From the NCBI RefSeq assembly GCF_016907495.1, contig NZ_JAFBCC010000001.1, forward strand, positions 2,356,001-2,420,000: a stretch of 64,000 bases of DNA, in the 5' to 3' direction. The DNA is from Arthrobacter tumbae. GTDB lineage: Bacteria > Actinomycetota > Actinomycetes > Actinomycetales > Micrococcaceae. The notes beneath the pieces are model-generated. The model made no database searches, had not been told where the DNA came from, and saw only the letters and a program-made list of their open reading frames with translations. Position numbers and translations under genes: made by a program. Shown in pieces: positions 8,652-16,323 of this stretch (positions are counted from its first letter, which is position 1; every line of letters starts with the position of its first letter).

Positions 8652-9200
8652 ATGCCGCAGCCCTCCGGCCCATCGAGTCTGGATGCCCCTGCGCGGTTGA
8701 TGCTGCGGAACCCGCTCCTGACAGACGAGGAGCAGGTGCTCGCTGCTCAGTCAGAGCTGGCGAAGGACGGCTTCAATTTCGCACTCAGCTATCCGGACCA
8801 TACGTGGGAGCAGTATCTTGACAAGGTTGAGCGTGACCGGGCCGGCGTTGACCTCTCCCCGGGCCGGGTGCCCGCGACGATGCTATTTGCGGCGGTCGGC
8901 AACCAGATTGTGGGACGAGTCCACATTCGGCACGAGCTGACCCCGGCGCTGCTCGAGGAGGGTGGCCATATCGGCTACTGTGTGCGGCCGGGAAACCGCC
9001 GCCGTGGCTATGCCACCGAGATGCTGCGCCAAGGGCTGGAGGCGGCTCGCAACCTCGGCATCGTGCGGGCACTGGTTACATGCGATGACGACAATTCAGG
9101 ATCGATCGGCACAATCGAGCGATGTGGTGGCGTTCTGGAGGGCGCAGTGACCGTCGAGGGTTCGGCACCCAAGCGTCGCTATTGGATCGATCTCAACTGA
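8652..9200 (+). CDS. GNAT family N-acetyltransferase
   Basis: 182 residues from ATG 8652 (a TTG at 8646 is also possible), starting 7 bp after the S66 gene. The acetyl-CoA pyrophosphate loop is RRRGYATEML (~117-126), preceded by beta-strand GHIGYCVRPGNR and followed by ALVTCDDDNSGSIGTIERCGG, the usual motif B of small-molecule acetyltransferases. Residues 15-60 form the acceptor side (LVLTDEEQ-like start, FNFALSYPDHTWEQYL). No signal or membrane segment; cytoplasmic. Acceptor unknown. Pairing with an MccF-like hydrolase recalls microcin C immunity, where MccE-type GNAT and MccF act on the same toxic nucleotide, but GNATs are too common for this to be strong. Confidence 0.85.
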   Translation: MPQPSGPSSLDAPARLMLRNPLLTDEEQVLAAQSELAKDGFNFALSYPDHTWEQYLDKVERDRAGVDLSPGRVPATMLFAAVGNQIVGRVHIRHELTPALLEEGGHIGYCVRPGNRRRGYATEMLRQGLEAARNLGIVRALVTCDDDNSGSIGTIERCGGVLEGAVTVEGSAPKRRYWIDLN

Positions 9201-9238
9201 GCGCATGGGTGCGTTGGCAGAAGTGATGTGGTCATCCG

Positions 9239-9427
9239 GTGGATGCCGGATCGCATCGCGTTGCCTTTTCCGTTAATGACATCGACGAGGCCCTCGAAAT
9301 CGCTGCCAGGCATGGTTGCCGCACACTGCGCGGCGTGGCAGCATACGCCGATGTCTACATGCTCGCCTACGTCCGCGGCCCCAGCGGCACCATTGTGATG
9401 CTCGCCGAGGAACTGCAGAGGAGCTGA
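9239..9427 (+). pseudogene. 5'-truncated VOC (glyoxalase/bleomycin-resistance-like) remnant
   Basis: The 62 codons resemble only the second half of a VOC domain: HRVAFSVNDIDEALEIAARHG, then YADVYMLAYVRGPSGTIVMLAEEL with the late metal-ligand Glu. The first beta-alpha-beta repeat is missing: a stop lies in frame at 9224 and the GNAT gene ends at 9200, so there is no room for it. A GTG at 9239 has no ribosome site. I read it as a decaying remnant, though a free half-domain protein cannot be excluded. Confidence 0.5.
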
Positions 9428-9434
9428 CCAAGCC

Positions 9435-10985
9435 CTACTGCAGGGCGTTCTCGCCCGCCCAGGCCTCCGAGTAGAATTCTGGGGAACTCGAGTCGATCAG
9501 TTCGGTATAAAGGTCTGGCTCCATTGCCTGCGCTGAATCAGGTGGGAGCACTGAGGCGAAGGCAGACACTCCCAGCCCGGCTGCACGATCCTTCACCGTC
9601 AGCCCGGCGGCCTCCAGGATCGTGGGGTACATGCTCAGCTGGTCCAGGCCGGGGCGCAGCTTGCTGCCGTCCTCGCCCGGAATCCAGATCCGATTGAAGA
9701 TGGTGCGGTTGTCGATGCCTTCCAAGTGCTCGTTGGTGGGGTCGCCGGCGCTCAGCTGCTTGAGGTGGTCACCCATGATCACCACGGCAGTGTCGTCCAG
9801 ATAGCCTTTCTCTTTCATATGGTCCACGAACCCGGCCACCTGGGTCATGGAGCAGGCAAACACGGAGATGGTTTCGTTCTCCGTGTCCACGTTGCAGTAG
9901 TCGTAAATATGCAGCGGCGCGTGTGTGTCCAGCGTCAGCATCGTGAGGTTGAACGGCTGACCGGTTTCCTCCGCCTCTGCGTGCAGAGCGTCGATCTCGT
10001 CCTTTGCGTGGGCCATGAGACGTTCGTCGCTCAGGCCCCAGTCGCTGCGGAAATTCGCTTCCGGTTCGCCGGCAGCGCGCCAGTCGGAGAGATCCTTCAC
10101 CTCTGAGTAGCCATGACCGCTCAGGAAGACGTTTTTCGCAGCGAATGAGGCATTGGCGCCGCCCAGGAAGACACTTTTGTAGCCGTGCTCGTCAAGAATA
10201 TCGCCCAGACAGATGGACCCGCCCAGGTATGTGCCGACTTCGCCGCCCAGGCTGTTGAGCGCGCCGCTTCCCAGGGCGGAGCCCGTGCCCTTCAGCGGGA
10301 TGCCGCACTGGGTCGAAACCAGTCCGGCCATTGTCCAGTCGCCACCCTTGGTCTGCTGGAAATCCTCCACGCTTTGCCAGCCGTCCGAGGCATCGGTGGC
10401 CTCCTTGAGAGGAGCAAACGCGTCCTTCTCGAAGAGCTGGTCATCCGCGAGGGTGCCCTCTCCGGACTCGAGGTAGATCAAGACCAGGTTGCGCTTGTGC
10501 TCGTCGCCGGTGACGGTCGGCTCCACGTAGTAGTCGCCGAGGTCATACGAGGAGTTCGCCGCCTTGATGTAGTCCCACATGCTTACCGTGGTGGCGAAGG
10601 ACGTGGCACCGCCGACGACCACCGCGGCCACCAGTGCGGTGGAGACGGTGTGCATGATCCACTGCGACCGACGCGGAATGATGACGCCGTTGCGGCGGCG
10701 CTTCCGGCGCCGCAAGTATTGCCAAAGGGCGATGCCGACGGTGATCAGCAGTGGCACTATGCCGATTCCCAGGATGCCCATCCAGACGATGACTCCGCCG
10801 CCGCCGTCGGTTTCCACAGAGACGAGGTTCAGGAGCATCTGACCCACCGAGATCTCGCCCCAGTAGAAACGGATGCCGACGGCGGCGATCAGCAGCGCGA
10901 GCCCCGCCCAGATCAGGACAAGGACAAGGATGCGTCCCATGACGACGCCGACTCTTCGTGTCATGGGAAGAACTGCGCCGAACAT
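9435..10985 (-). CDS. LTA synthase / OpgB-like membrane phosphoglycerol transferase
   Basis: 516 residues. The N-terminal third has about three to four hydrophobic segments separated by a basic RRRKRRR loop; the rest is an extracellular alkaline-phosphatase-superfamily (sulfatase) domain. Visible motifs: LIYLESGEGT (first metal Glu), KGGDWTMAGLVSTQCG (candidate nucleophile Thr), LDTHAP and VVIMGDHLK (metal Asp-His). This fits enzymes that move phosphoglycerol from phosphatidylglycerol to lipoteichoic acid or membrane glycans. The ATG at 10985 has AGGTAG 7 bases upstream. It is transcribed toward the VOC remnant; the next gene upstream on the same strand is a methyltransferase, 134 bp away. 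Confidence 0.8.
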   Translation of the reverse strand: MFGAVLPMTRRVGVVMGRILVLVLIWAGLALLIAAVGIRFYWGEISVGQMLLNLVSVETDGGGGVIVWMGILGIGIVPLLITVGIALWQYLRRRKRRRNGVIIPRRSQWIMHTVSTALVAAVVVGGATSFATTVSMWDYIKAANSSYDLGDYYVEPTVTGDEHKRNLVLIYLESGEGTLADDQLFEKDAFAPLKEATDASDGWQSVEDFQQTKGGDWTMAGLVSTQCGIPLKGTGSALGSGALNSLGGEVGTYLGGSICLGDILDEHGYKSVFLGGANASFAAKNVFLSGHGYSEVKDLSDWRAAGEPEANFRSDWGLSDERLMAHAKDEIDALHAEAEETGQPFNLTMLTLDTHAPLHIYDYCNVDTENETISVFACSMTQVAGFVDHMKEKGYLDDTAVVIMGDHLKQLSAGDPTNEHLEGIDNRTIFNRIWIPGEDGSKLRPGLDQLSMYPTILEAAGLTVKDRAAGLGVSAFASVLPPDSAQAMEPDLYTELIDSSSPEFYSEAWAGENALQ

Positions 10986-11119
10986 TGCACTACCTCGCGT
11001 TCCAGATGCTCGAATGTCCGCCGATCACCCTTACCATCCAACTCATTGTCGGGCCCATAAAGCCTAGTACCGATTACGTTAGCCGTTCAACAGTGGTTCA
11101 TCCGTCAGCAAGGAGGAAT

Positions 11120-11857
11120 TCATGCGCGCGCGATGAACAGCCACCCGCGACCGGGCGCATAGGGCAGGTCGCGTACCTCGACGCTGAGGAAGCCGGCCTC
11201 CTCCAAAGATTGCCGTAGGGCCTCTGCTGTTCTGAAGCGCAGGGTCGTTGTTGAGTCGATGCGCTCACCATCGGCATGAAATATGGTCGGTGAATCGAAC
11301 GTCACCAACTCGCCGTCGACGGCCGTCACCTGCACCCAGTCCTCCACCGGGCCTTCACCAGCGACTTCCACGAGCTGCCGGGACAGCTCTTTGGTCCACC
11401 GTTCCCAGGCACGATCCGATGGCCTTCTCGACTCGAAGGCCAGTTGTCCGCCCTCACGGAGGCAGGAGTGGACAGCCAGCAACGTGGAGAGCCACTCCTT
11501 GTCGTCGAGAAAGACCTGGGCGACGTTCGCGGTCATCGTCGCCAAGTCATAGTGCTTCTGCCGGGCGGGAACAGCCGCGACAACCGGCGCCGTCCCAACA
11601 ACCCATTCCGCGTTATCCGAGTTCACCTTCGACCGGGCGACCTCGATGGATGCATCCGCAGGATCGACGCCCAGCACGCGGATGCCGCGCGCCGCAAGGC
11701 GGCCGGCGAAAGTGCCGGTCCCGCAACCCACGTCCAGAACAGACGTGGCTCCAAACTCGTCGATCAGGTCCACATACGTGTCAAGATCACTCCGATCCGG
11801 ATCCAGGGGGTCGTAGACGCGGGCGAGTCGGGGGTGAGAGAAAATGGCGTCAGGCAC
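11120..11857 (-). CDS. class I SAM-dependent methyltransferase
   Basis: 245 residues from a GTG. Motif I SVLDVGCGTGTFAGRL (~39-54) and post-I GVRVLGVDPADASIEVARSK-type acidic loop (~60-78) define a Rossmann SAM methyltransferase of the methyltransf_11/25 type. The C-terminal half is a beta-rich part (FDSPTIFHADGERIDSTTTLRF, then GFLSVEVRDLPYAPGRGWLFIAR) typical of small actinobacterial methyltransferases with unknown substrate. No partner gene identifies the acceptor. It is divergent from the DUF808 gene across a 161-bp intergenic region. Confidence 0.82.
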   Translation of the reverse strand: MPDAIFSHPRLARVYDPLDPDRSDLDTYVDLIDEFGATSVLDVGCGTGTFAGRLAARGIRVLGVDPADASIEVARSKVNSDNAEWVVGTAPVVAAVPARQKHYDLATMTANVAQVFLDDKEWLSTLLAVHSCLREGGQLAFESRRPSDRAWERWTKELSRQLVEVAGEGPVEDWVQVTAVDGELVTFDSPTIFHADGERIDSTTTLRFRTAEALRQSLEEAGFLSVEVRDLPYAPGRGWLFIARA

Positions 11858-12018
11858 CGGCCCACCCTATGGTGACATTGCCCTGATAAACAATCAGCTC
11901 GCGTTCTATCCGGGGCGGTGACGGGGACATCAGAATATACTCGGACCATGCCAATAACGCGCCTCGACCGAGGCCTCCACGGTCAGCCGTCCGCCCTCGA
12001 GAATCACAGGAGCAATCC

Positions 12019-13041
12019 GTGAGCGGCGGGCTGGTAGCACTGCTGGACGATGTCGCAGCTCTTGCTCGCATAGCTGCCGCCTCAGTGGATGACGTGGCGG
12101 CAGGGGCCGCAAGGGCGGGGGTGAAGGCCGCAGGCGTGGTGATCGACGACGCCGCCGTCACCCCGCAGTACGTGTCCGGGGCGGACCCCTCCCGTGAATT
12201 ACCGATGATCAAACGGATCTTTTGGGGTTCACTGCGCAACAAACTGTTGATTATCCTGCCGGCGCTGCTGCTCATCAGTGCGTTCGTTCCGGGCATCATC
12301 CCCTACATCCTCATGCTGGGCGGTACCTACCTCTGCTTTGAGGGCGCCGAGAAGGTTTGGCACAAGCTTCGCGGCCAGCACGATGCGAAGAAGACGCCAG
12401 CAGTGGAGCGGGGGCCGGAGGCAGAGGCCAAGGTCATCAAGGGTGCGATCACCACCGACTTCATCCTGTCCTGCGAAATCATGGTCATCTCGATGAACGA
12501 GGTGGCCGCCGAATCGATCTGGTCCCGTGCGCTCATCCTGGTTGTCGTAGCTATCGCAATCACCGTGCTCGTGTATGGAGCCGTCGGTCTCATCGTCAAG
12601 ATGGACGATATCGGTCTGCACCTGACAACCAAAGATTCCACGGGATCCAAGCGGTTCGGTGAACTGCTCGTCAAGGGCATGCCCTCGGTGCTGGCCGCGA
12701 TCACCTTCATCGGGACCATCGCCATGCTGTGGGTAGGCGGTCACATCATGGTGCAGGGCGCTCATGACCTGGGGTGGCACATGCCCTACGACCTGATCCA
12801 TTCCCTCGAAGAACCATTCGCCGGAATTGCTGTGGTTGGAGGCCTGCTGGCGTGGCTCGTGAACACTTTGTTGTCGGCAGTCGTCGGACTTGCCTGGGGC
12901 CTCGCCATCATGGCCATCGTGCACCCGCTGCTGAAGGCATTGCCGTTCGGCAAGGACAAGGGTGGGCATGAAGAGGGCGATCTACGCGCAGCGGTCGCGG
13001 GCTACCGGCCGAAGAAACACGACGCCGATCACGCGTCGTAG
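12019..13041 (+). CDS. DUF808 (YedI-like) multi-pass membrane protein
   Basis: 340 residues from GTG 12019 (AGGAG 8 bases upstream). It opens with SGGLVALLDDVAALARIAAASVDDVAAGAARAG, the characteristic Ala-rich N-terminus of the YedI/DUF808 family, followed by roughly seven or eight membrane spans beginning at ~70 (KLLIILPALLLISAFVPGIIP). The IKGAITTDFILSCEIMVISM block (~139-158) is also typical. Function is unknown in the family; transport has been suggested only by topology. It is followed 25 bp later by the Pr6Pr gene on the same strand. Confidence 0.88.
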   Translation: MSGGLVALLDDVAALARIAAASVDDVAAGAARAGVKAAGVVIDDAAVTPQYVSGADPSRELPMIKRIFWGSLRNKLLIILPALLLISAFVPGIIPYILMLGGTYLCFEGAEKVWHKLRGQHDAKKTPAVERGPEAEAKVIKGAITTDFILSCEIMVISMNEVAAESIWSRALILVVVAIAITVLVYGAVGLIVKMDDIGLHLTTKDSTGSKRFGELLVKGMPSVLAAITFIGTIAMLWVGGHIMVQGAHDLGWHMPYDLIHSLEEPFAGIAVVGGLLAWLVNTLLSAVVGLAWGLAIMAIVHPLLKALPFGKDKGGHEEGDLRAAVAGYRPKKHDADHAS

Positions 13042-13066
13042 TCACCATCCCAGCGATGATGGACAG

Positions 13067-13750
13067 ATGAGCGCAACAGCGAACGCCGATAGTCCGTCCG
13101 ACCCGGTGTCCCGATCCCTGGTGCGCCCGATCGTCCGGCTCACAGCAGCATTCATCGTGGGCTGCGCGGTGATCGCCACATTCCTGGACACCGCGTCAAG
13201 AACGCAAATCAACCCGTTCAATTTCTTCGGCTTCTTCACCATGCAGAGCAACATCATGACAGCCGCTGTGCTCTTCGTTGCGGCGATCCTCCAACTGAGG
13301 AAACGCCCGAATCCCAGGTGGCTCATGCCGGCCAGAGCTGCCACCACCACGTACATGGCCGTCGTCGGGGTCGTCTACAACCTGCTGTTGTCCGGCTTGG
13401 CTGGGGGAGTGGAGCTCGCTTGGGCGAACTGGGTTCTGCACGTCGCTTTCCCCATCTATGCGGTCCTTGACTGGGCACTCATCACGGATCGCTACAGGCT
13501 GCCGTTCAGGACGATCGGACTGATTCTGATCTATCCGCTCACCTGGTGTGCGGTGGTGCTCCTCCGCGGTGCCACCGATGGTTGGGTGCCCTACCCATTC
13601 CTTGACCCAGGCACCGGGTATGCGTCAATCGCGCTGTATGTGCTGGCCATAGCGGTGGCGTTCGCTACCTTCGGTGCATTGATCATCTGGACCAGCCGGC
13701 TCAGAATCGGTCAGGCGACCGAGACGCCGAACACCAGCCCCAACACGTAG
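13067..13750 (+). CDS. Pr6Pr family integral membrane protein
   Basis: 227 residues with six predicted membrane helices. The pattern INPFNFFGFFTMQSNIMTA (end of helix 1 to helix 2), MAVVGVVYNLLLSG, WVLHVAFPIYAVLDW and LIYPLTWCAVVLLRG matches the 'FTxQSN ... HxxxPxxxxxDW ... YPxxW' signature of Pr6Pr/FAR17-like proteins, whose function is unknown. I start it at ATG 13067 rather than at an upstream in-frame GTG because that would lie deep inside the DUF808 gene. Its last 40 bases overlap the 3' end of the opposing VIT1-type gene, so the two are convergent with no terminator between them. Confidence 0.85.
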   Translation: MSATANADSPSDPVSRSLVRPIVRLTAAFIVGCAVIATFLDTASRTQINPFNFFGFFTMQSNIMTAAVLFVAAILQLRKRPNPRWLMPARAATTTYMAVVGVVYNLLLSGLAGGVELAWANWVLHVAFPIYAVLDWALITDRYRLPFRTIGLILIYPLTWCAVVLLRGATDGWVPYPFLDPGTGYASIALYVLAIAVAFATFGALIIWTSRLRIGQATETPNTSPNT

Positions 13751-14805
13751 GTTGCCGCAGCCGCTCCCAGTCCGATGGCGAGCTGACGCAGAGCCCGCTT
13801 GAGCGGAGATGCGCCGGAAAGCAAGCCGACGACGGCGCCGGTCGCCAATAGCGCCAGCCCCACCAGTACGCAGGCAACGATCACAGCCGCGATATCCGTC
13901 AGCCCAAAAATGTACGGAAGGACGGGGATCACTGCGCCGGAGGCAAAGAAGCAGAAACTCGCAGCGGCTGCGCCCATTGCGGTTCCCACGCTCTCGTGGT
14001 CGTCCTGCCGTTCCTGCCGCTCAGGCTGAAGGGAGAAGCTCGGGTCGCAGTCGCAGCTGAACTGCCCCAGGCGTTCGGCGGCGCGATGTTCGGCTGCCTC
14101 AGGAGACATGCCGCGTGCACGGTAAACCAGCACCAGTTCATTGGCGTCGATATCGAGCTCTTTGGCCGCCGTCAGGGTGACCTGCGTGGGGCGCGACGCC
14201 GTCAGCAGCTCCCGCTGCGACCGCACCGACACGTATTCGCCGGCACCCATCGACAATGCTCCGGCGAGCAGGCCCGCAAGCCCGCTGAACAACACGAACG
14301 CGCTGGAAACACCCGTTGCTCCAATGCCCATGACAAGCGCAAGGTTGCTCACCAGGCCGTCATTCGCTCCGAAGACCGCGGCCCGGAAGTTGCCGGAAAG
14401 CCGGTTGCGTCCGCGCGTCGCGAGCCCCCGCACAACCTCTTCGTGGATTTGCTCATCGGCGGCCATCGCACTGGTCGCGGAAGGATCCGCCGCATAGGGG
14501 GAGCGGCTTTCGGCACGCTGCGCGAGCGCGAGCACGAAGACTGAGCCGAAGCGGCGGGCAAGAAAGCCGAGAATCCTGTTCCGCAGCGACGGACGCAGGG
14601 GCTTGCCGGCGTCGTTCCCCAGAAGGGTGAGCCAGTGCTGTTCGTGCCGGCCCTCCGCCTGGGCGAGAGCCAGGAGGATTTCCTTCTCCTCGCCGCCGCG
14701 CTTGCGCGCCAGATAGCGGTAGGTTGCGGCTTCCGCCCGTTCGTCGGCGAGATACTGCCGCCAACGCTTGATCTCGGCGGGTGTTCGGGTTGCCTCGGGC
14801 GTCAC
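13711..14805 (-). CDS. mbfA: MbfA-type ferritin-like + VIT1/CCC1 metal exporter
   Basis: 364 residues, GTG start with AGGAG 7 bases upstream. Residues ~10-130 are an erythrin-like ferritin domain: Glu in LADERAEAATYRYLA, EGRHEQHW and DEQIHEEVV supply the diiron Glu/His ligands. Residues ~140-364 are a VIT1/CCC1 transporter: AAVFGANDGLVSNLALVMG, then SGLAGLLAGALSMGAGEYVSVRSQRE, a cytoplasmic metal-binding helical insert, and three more membrane spans. MbfA proteins export Fe2+ (or Mn2+) and protect against iron and peroxide stress. The insert contains FSCDCDP, an additional Cys pair. The gene symbol is by architecture. Confidence 0.87.
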   Translation of the reverse strand: MTPEATRTPAEIKRWRQYLADERAEAATYRYLARKRGGEEKEILLALAQAEGRHEQHWLTLLGNDAGKPLRPSLRNRILGFLARRFGSVFVLALAQRAESRSPYAADPSATSAMAADEQIHEEVVRGLATRGRNRLSGNFRAAVFGANDGLVSNLALVMGIGATGVSSAFVLFSGLAGLLAGALSMGAGEYVSVRSQRELLTASRPTQVTLTAAKELDIDANELVLVYRARGMSPEAAEHRAAERLGQFSCDCDPSFSLQPERQERQDDHESVGTAMGAAAASFCFFASGAVIPVLPYIFGLTDIAAVIVACVLVGLALLATGAVVGLLSGASPLKRALRQLAIGLGAAAATYVLGLVFGVSVA

Positions 14806-15081
14806 AGCCGGCTCCTGATTTTTCCGGCCAGGGCTGTTGGGGAGCTCCGGCCATTAACGAATGCATGGCCGAAGGTCTCGTTCGCCGCTGATGCGGTGGA
14901 TTGCCGGGCATCATCACTGAGTGCCAGTATGTCGACAGGCCGCGGAGCGCATTGCACTCCGGAACTACTCCCCTTCGCAAACATCAATGGTACCCGCAAT
15001 GGTGCCTCAGGGCTGCACGTAGGGTAGTAGCGAAACCGCGTGCGTTCCGCATGCCCTCCCACACTCAAGGAAGAAGCGCCC

Positions 15082-16233
15082 GTGGAGTACAGACACGACA
15101 CCAGTGCAGCACGCAAGAAACCGAGTCCGTGGCAGGACGGGCTGGGCAGGACCAGTATCCGTGGTGCCCAGTTGCTGCTGCTCATCACCGTGGCGGTCGT
15201 CTCTATTTACGGACTGATCCAGGTCCGGCTGGCGGTCATTCCGCTGCTGCTGGCACTGATCCTTGCGGCCGCAATCAGTCCACTCGTCAACATGCTGCGG
15301 CGCCATGGGTGGCCGAGCGCCCTCGCAACCGCCTTTTCGTTTCTGCTGTTGCTGGTAGTGCTCGGCGGCGTGATCACGGGCATCGTGTTTGCCGTGCGCA
15401 GTCAGCTGGACGAGTTGATCCAGCAGGCCAACCAGGGGTTCCAACAGGTCTACGACTTCATCCAGACCGGTCCCATCCCGATTGACCAGGAACAGATCGA
15501 GAACGCCCGGCAATCGGTCATTGACTTCGCCACCAGCTCGACCGTCGGAAACACCGCGCTGACCGGATTGACCGCCGCCGGCGAATTCCTCACCGGCGCG
15601 CTGCTGATGCTGGTGATCCTCTTCTTCTTCCTCAAGGACGGCGACAAGATCTGGGCTTTCATGCTGCGGCCCTTCCGTGGGGAGCGGTTGCACCGCGCAC
15701 AGCGGGTGGGCCACAGGAGCCTTGACGTACTGGGCGGCTACGTGCGTGGAACGGCCATCATCGCCACAGTGGATTCCGTGTTCATCGGTATCGCCCTGCT
15801 GATCCTGGGTGTGCCGCTGGCCATCCCGCTGGCTGTGATCGTCTTCATCGGCTCGTTCGTCCCGCTCGTCGGAGCCACCGTCGCCGGGGTACTCGCCGCG
15901 CTGGTGGCACTGGTGGCCAACGGGCCGTTCGTTGCGCTGATGGTGATTCTCGCAGTCGTCGTTGTGAACCAGCTGGAAGGAAACTTCCTCCAGCCGGTTG
16001 TGATGGGACGCTCGCTGAACATTCACGCGCTCGTGATCCTGCTGGCGCTGACCGCCGGCACCATTCTCGCCGGAATCATCGGCGCGATCCTTGCCGTACC
16101 GGTGGCGGCGGTCACGTGGGCGGCGATCAAGGCGTGGACTGAGGATGATGAGCCGGAGCCGGTTACAGCGCCTGCAACGTCCGGCCCGGAGGCGGACAGT
16201 GACCGGGATTCGGCGCCCGCACAGGAATCCTAG
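15082..16233 (+). CDS. AI-2E family transporter (exporter-like permease)
   Basis: About 383 residues from GTG 15082, chosen because AAGGAAG lies 8-10 bases upstream; a GTG at 15040 is in frame but poorly placed. Eight hydrophobic segments with an extended soluble region (~100-160) between helices 3 and 4, ending in DGDKIWAFMLRPF. The EGNFLQPVVMGRSLNIHALVILLALTAG block (~310-338) is the family signature. The family was named for autoinducer-2 export but members also move other solutes such as Na+; the substrate here is unknown. It converges on the symporter gene, separated by a very long inverted repeat. Confidence 0.87.
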   Translation: MEYRHDTSAARKKPSPWQDGLGRTSIRGAQLLLLITVAVVSIYGLIQVRLAVIPLLLALILAAAISPLVNMLRRHGWPSALATAFSFLLLLVVLGGVITGIVFAVRSQLDELIQQANQGFQQVYDFIQTGPIPIDQEQIENARQSVIDFATSSTVGNTALTGLTAAGEFLTGALLMLVILFFFLKDGDKIWAFMLRPFRGERLHRAQRVGHRSLDVLGGYVRGTAIIATVDSVFIGIALLILGVPLAIPLAVIVFIGSFVPLVGATVAGVLAALVALVANGPFVALMVILAVVVVNQLEGNFLQPVVMGRSLNIHALVILLALTAGTILAGIIGAILAVPVAAVTWAAIKAWTEDDEPEPVTAPATSGPEADSDRDSAPAQES

Positions 16234-16239
16234 GCCCAT

Positions 16240-16301
16240 AAACTGCCCGCAGGTGCAGGGCTGCCGGTTCGAAGCGGCAGCCCTGCACCTGCGGGCAGTT
16301 T
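16240..16301. terminator. 27-bp perfect inverted repeat between convergent genes
   Basis: Arms 16240-16266 and 16275-16301 are exact reverse complements over 27 bp, with an 8-base loop that itself contains TTCGAA. The element opens with AAAC and ends in GTTT, so each strand has a short U run. It lies 6 bp after the AI-2E stop and 22 bp before the symporter stop: a bidirectional terminator is the simplest reading, but the stem is much longer than needed. Confidence 0.75.
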
Positions 16302-16323
16302 CTTGCGGTGAGTGATGAACCTG

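Noticed and set aside
11112..11135. AGGAGGAATTC followed by ATG on the plus strand
   Set aside because: The frame closes after four codons and lies opposite the end of the methyltransferase gene; a chance ribosome-site match.
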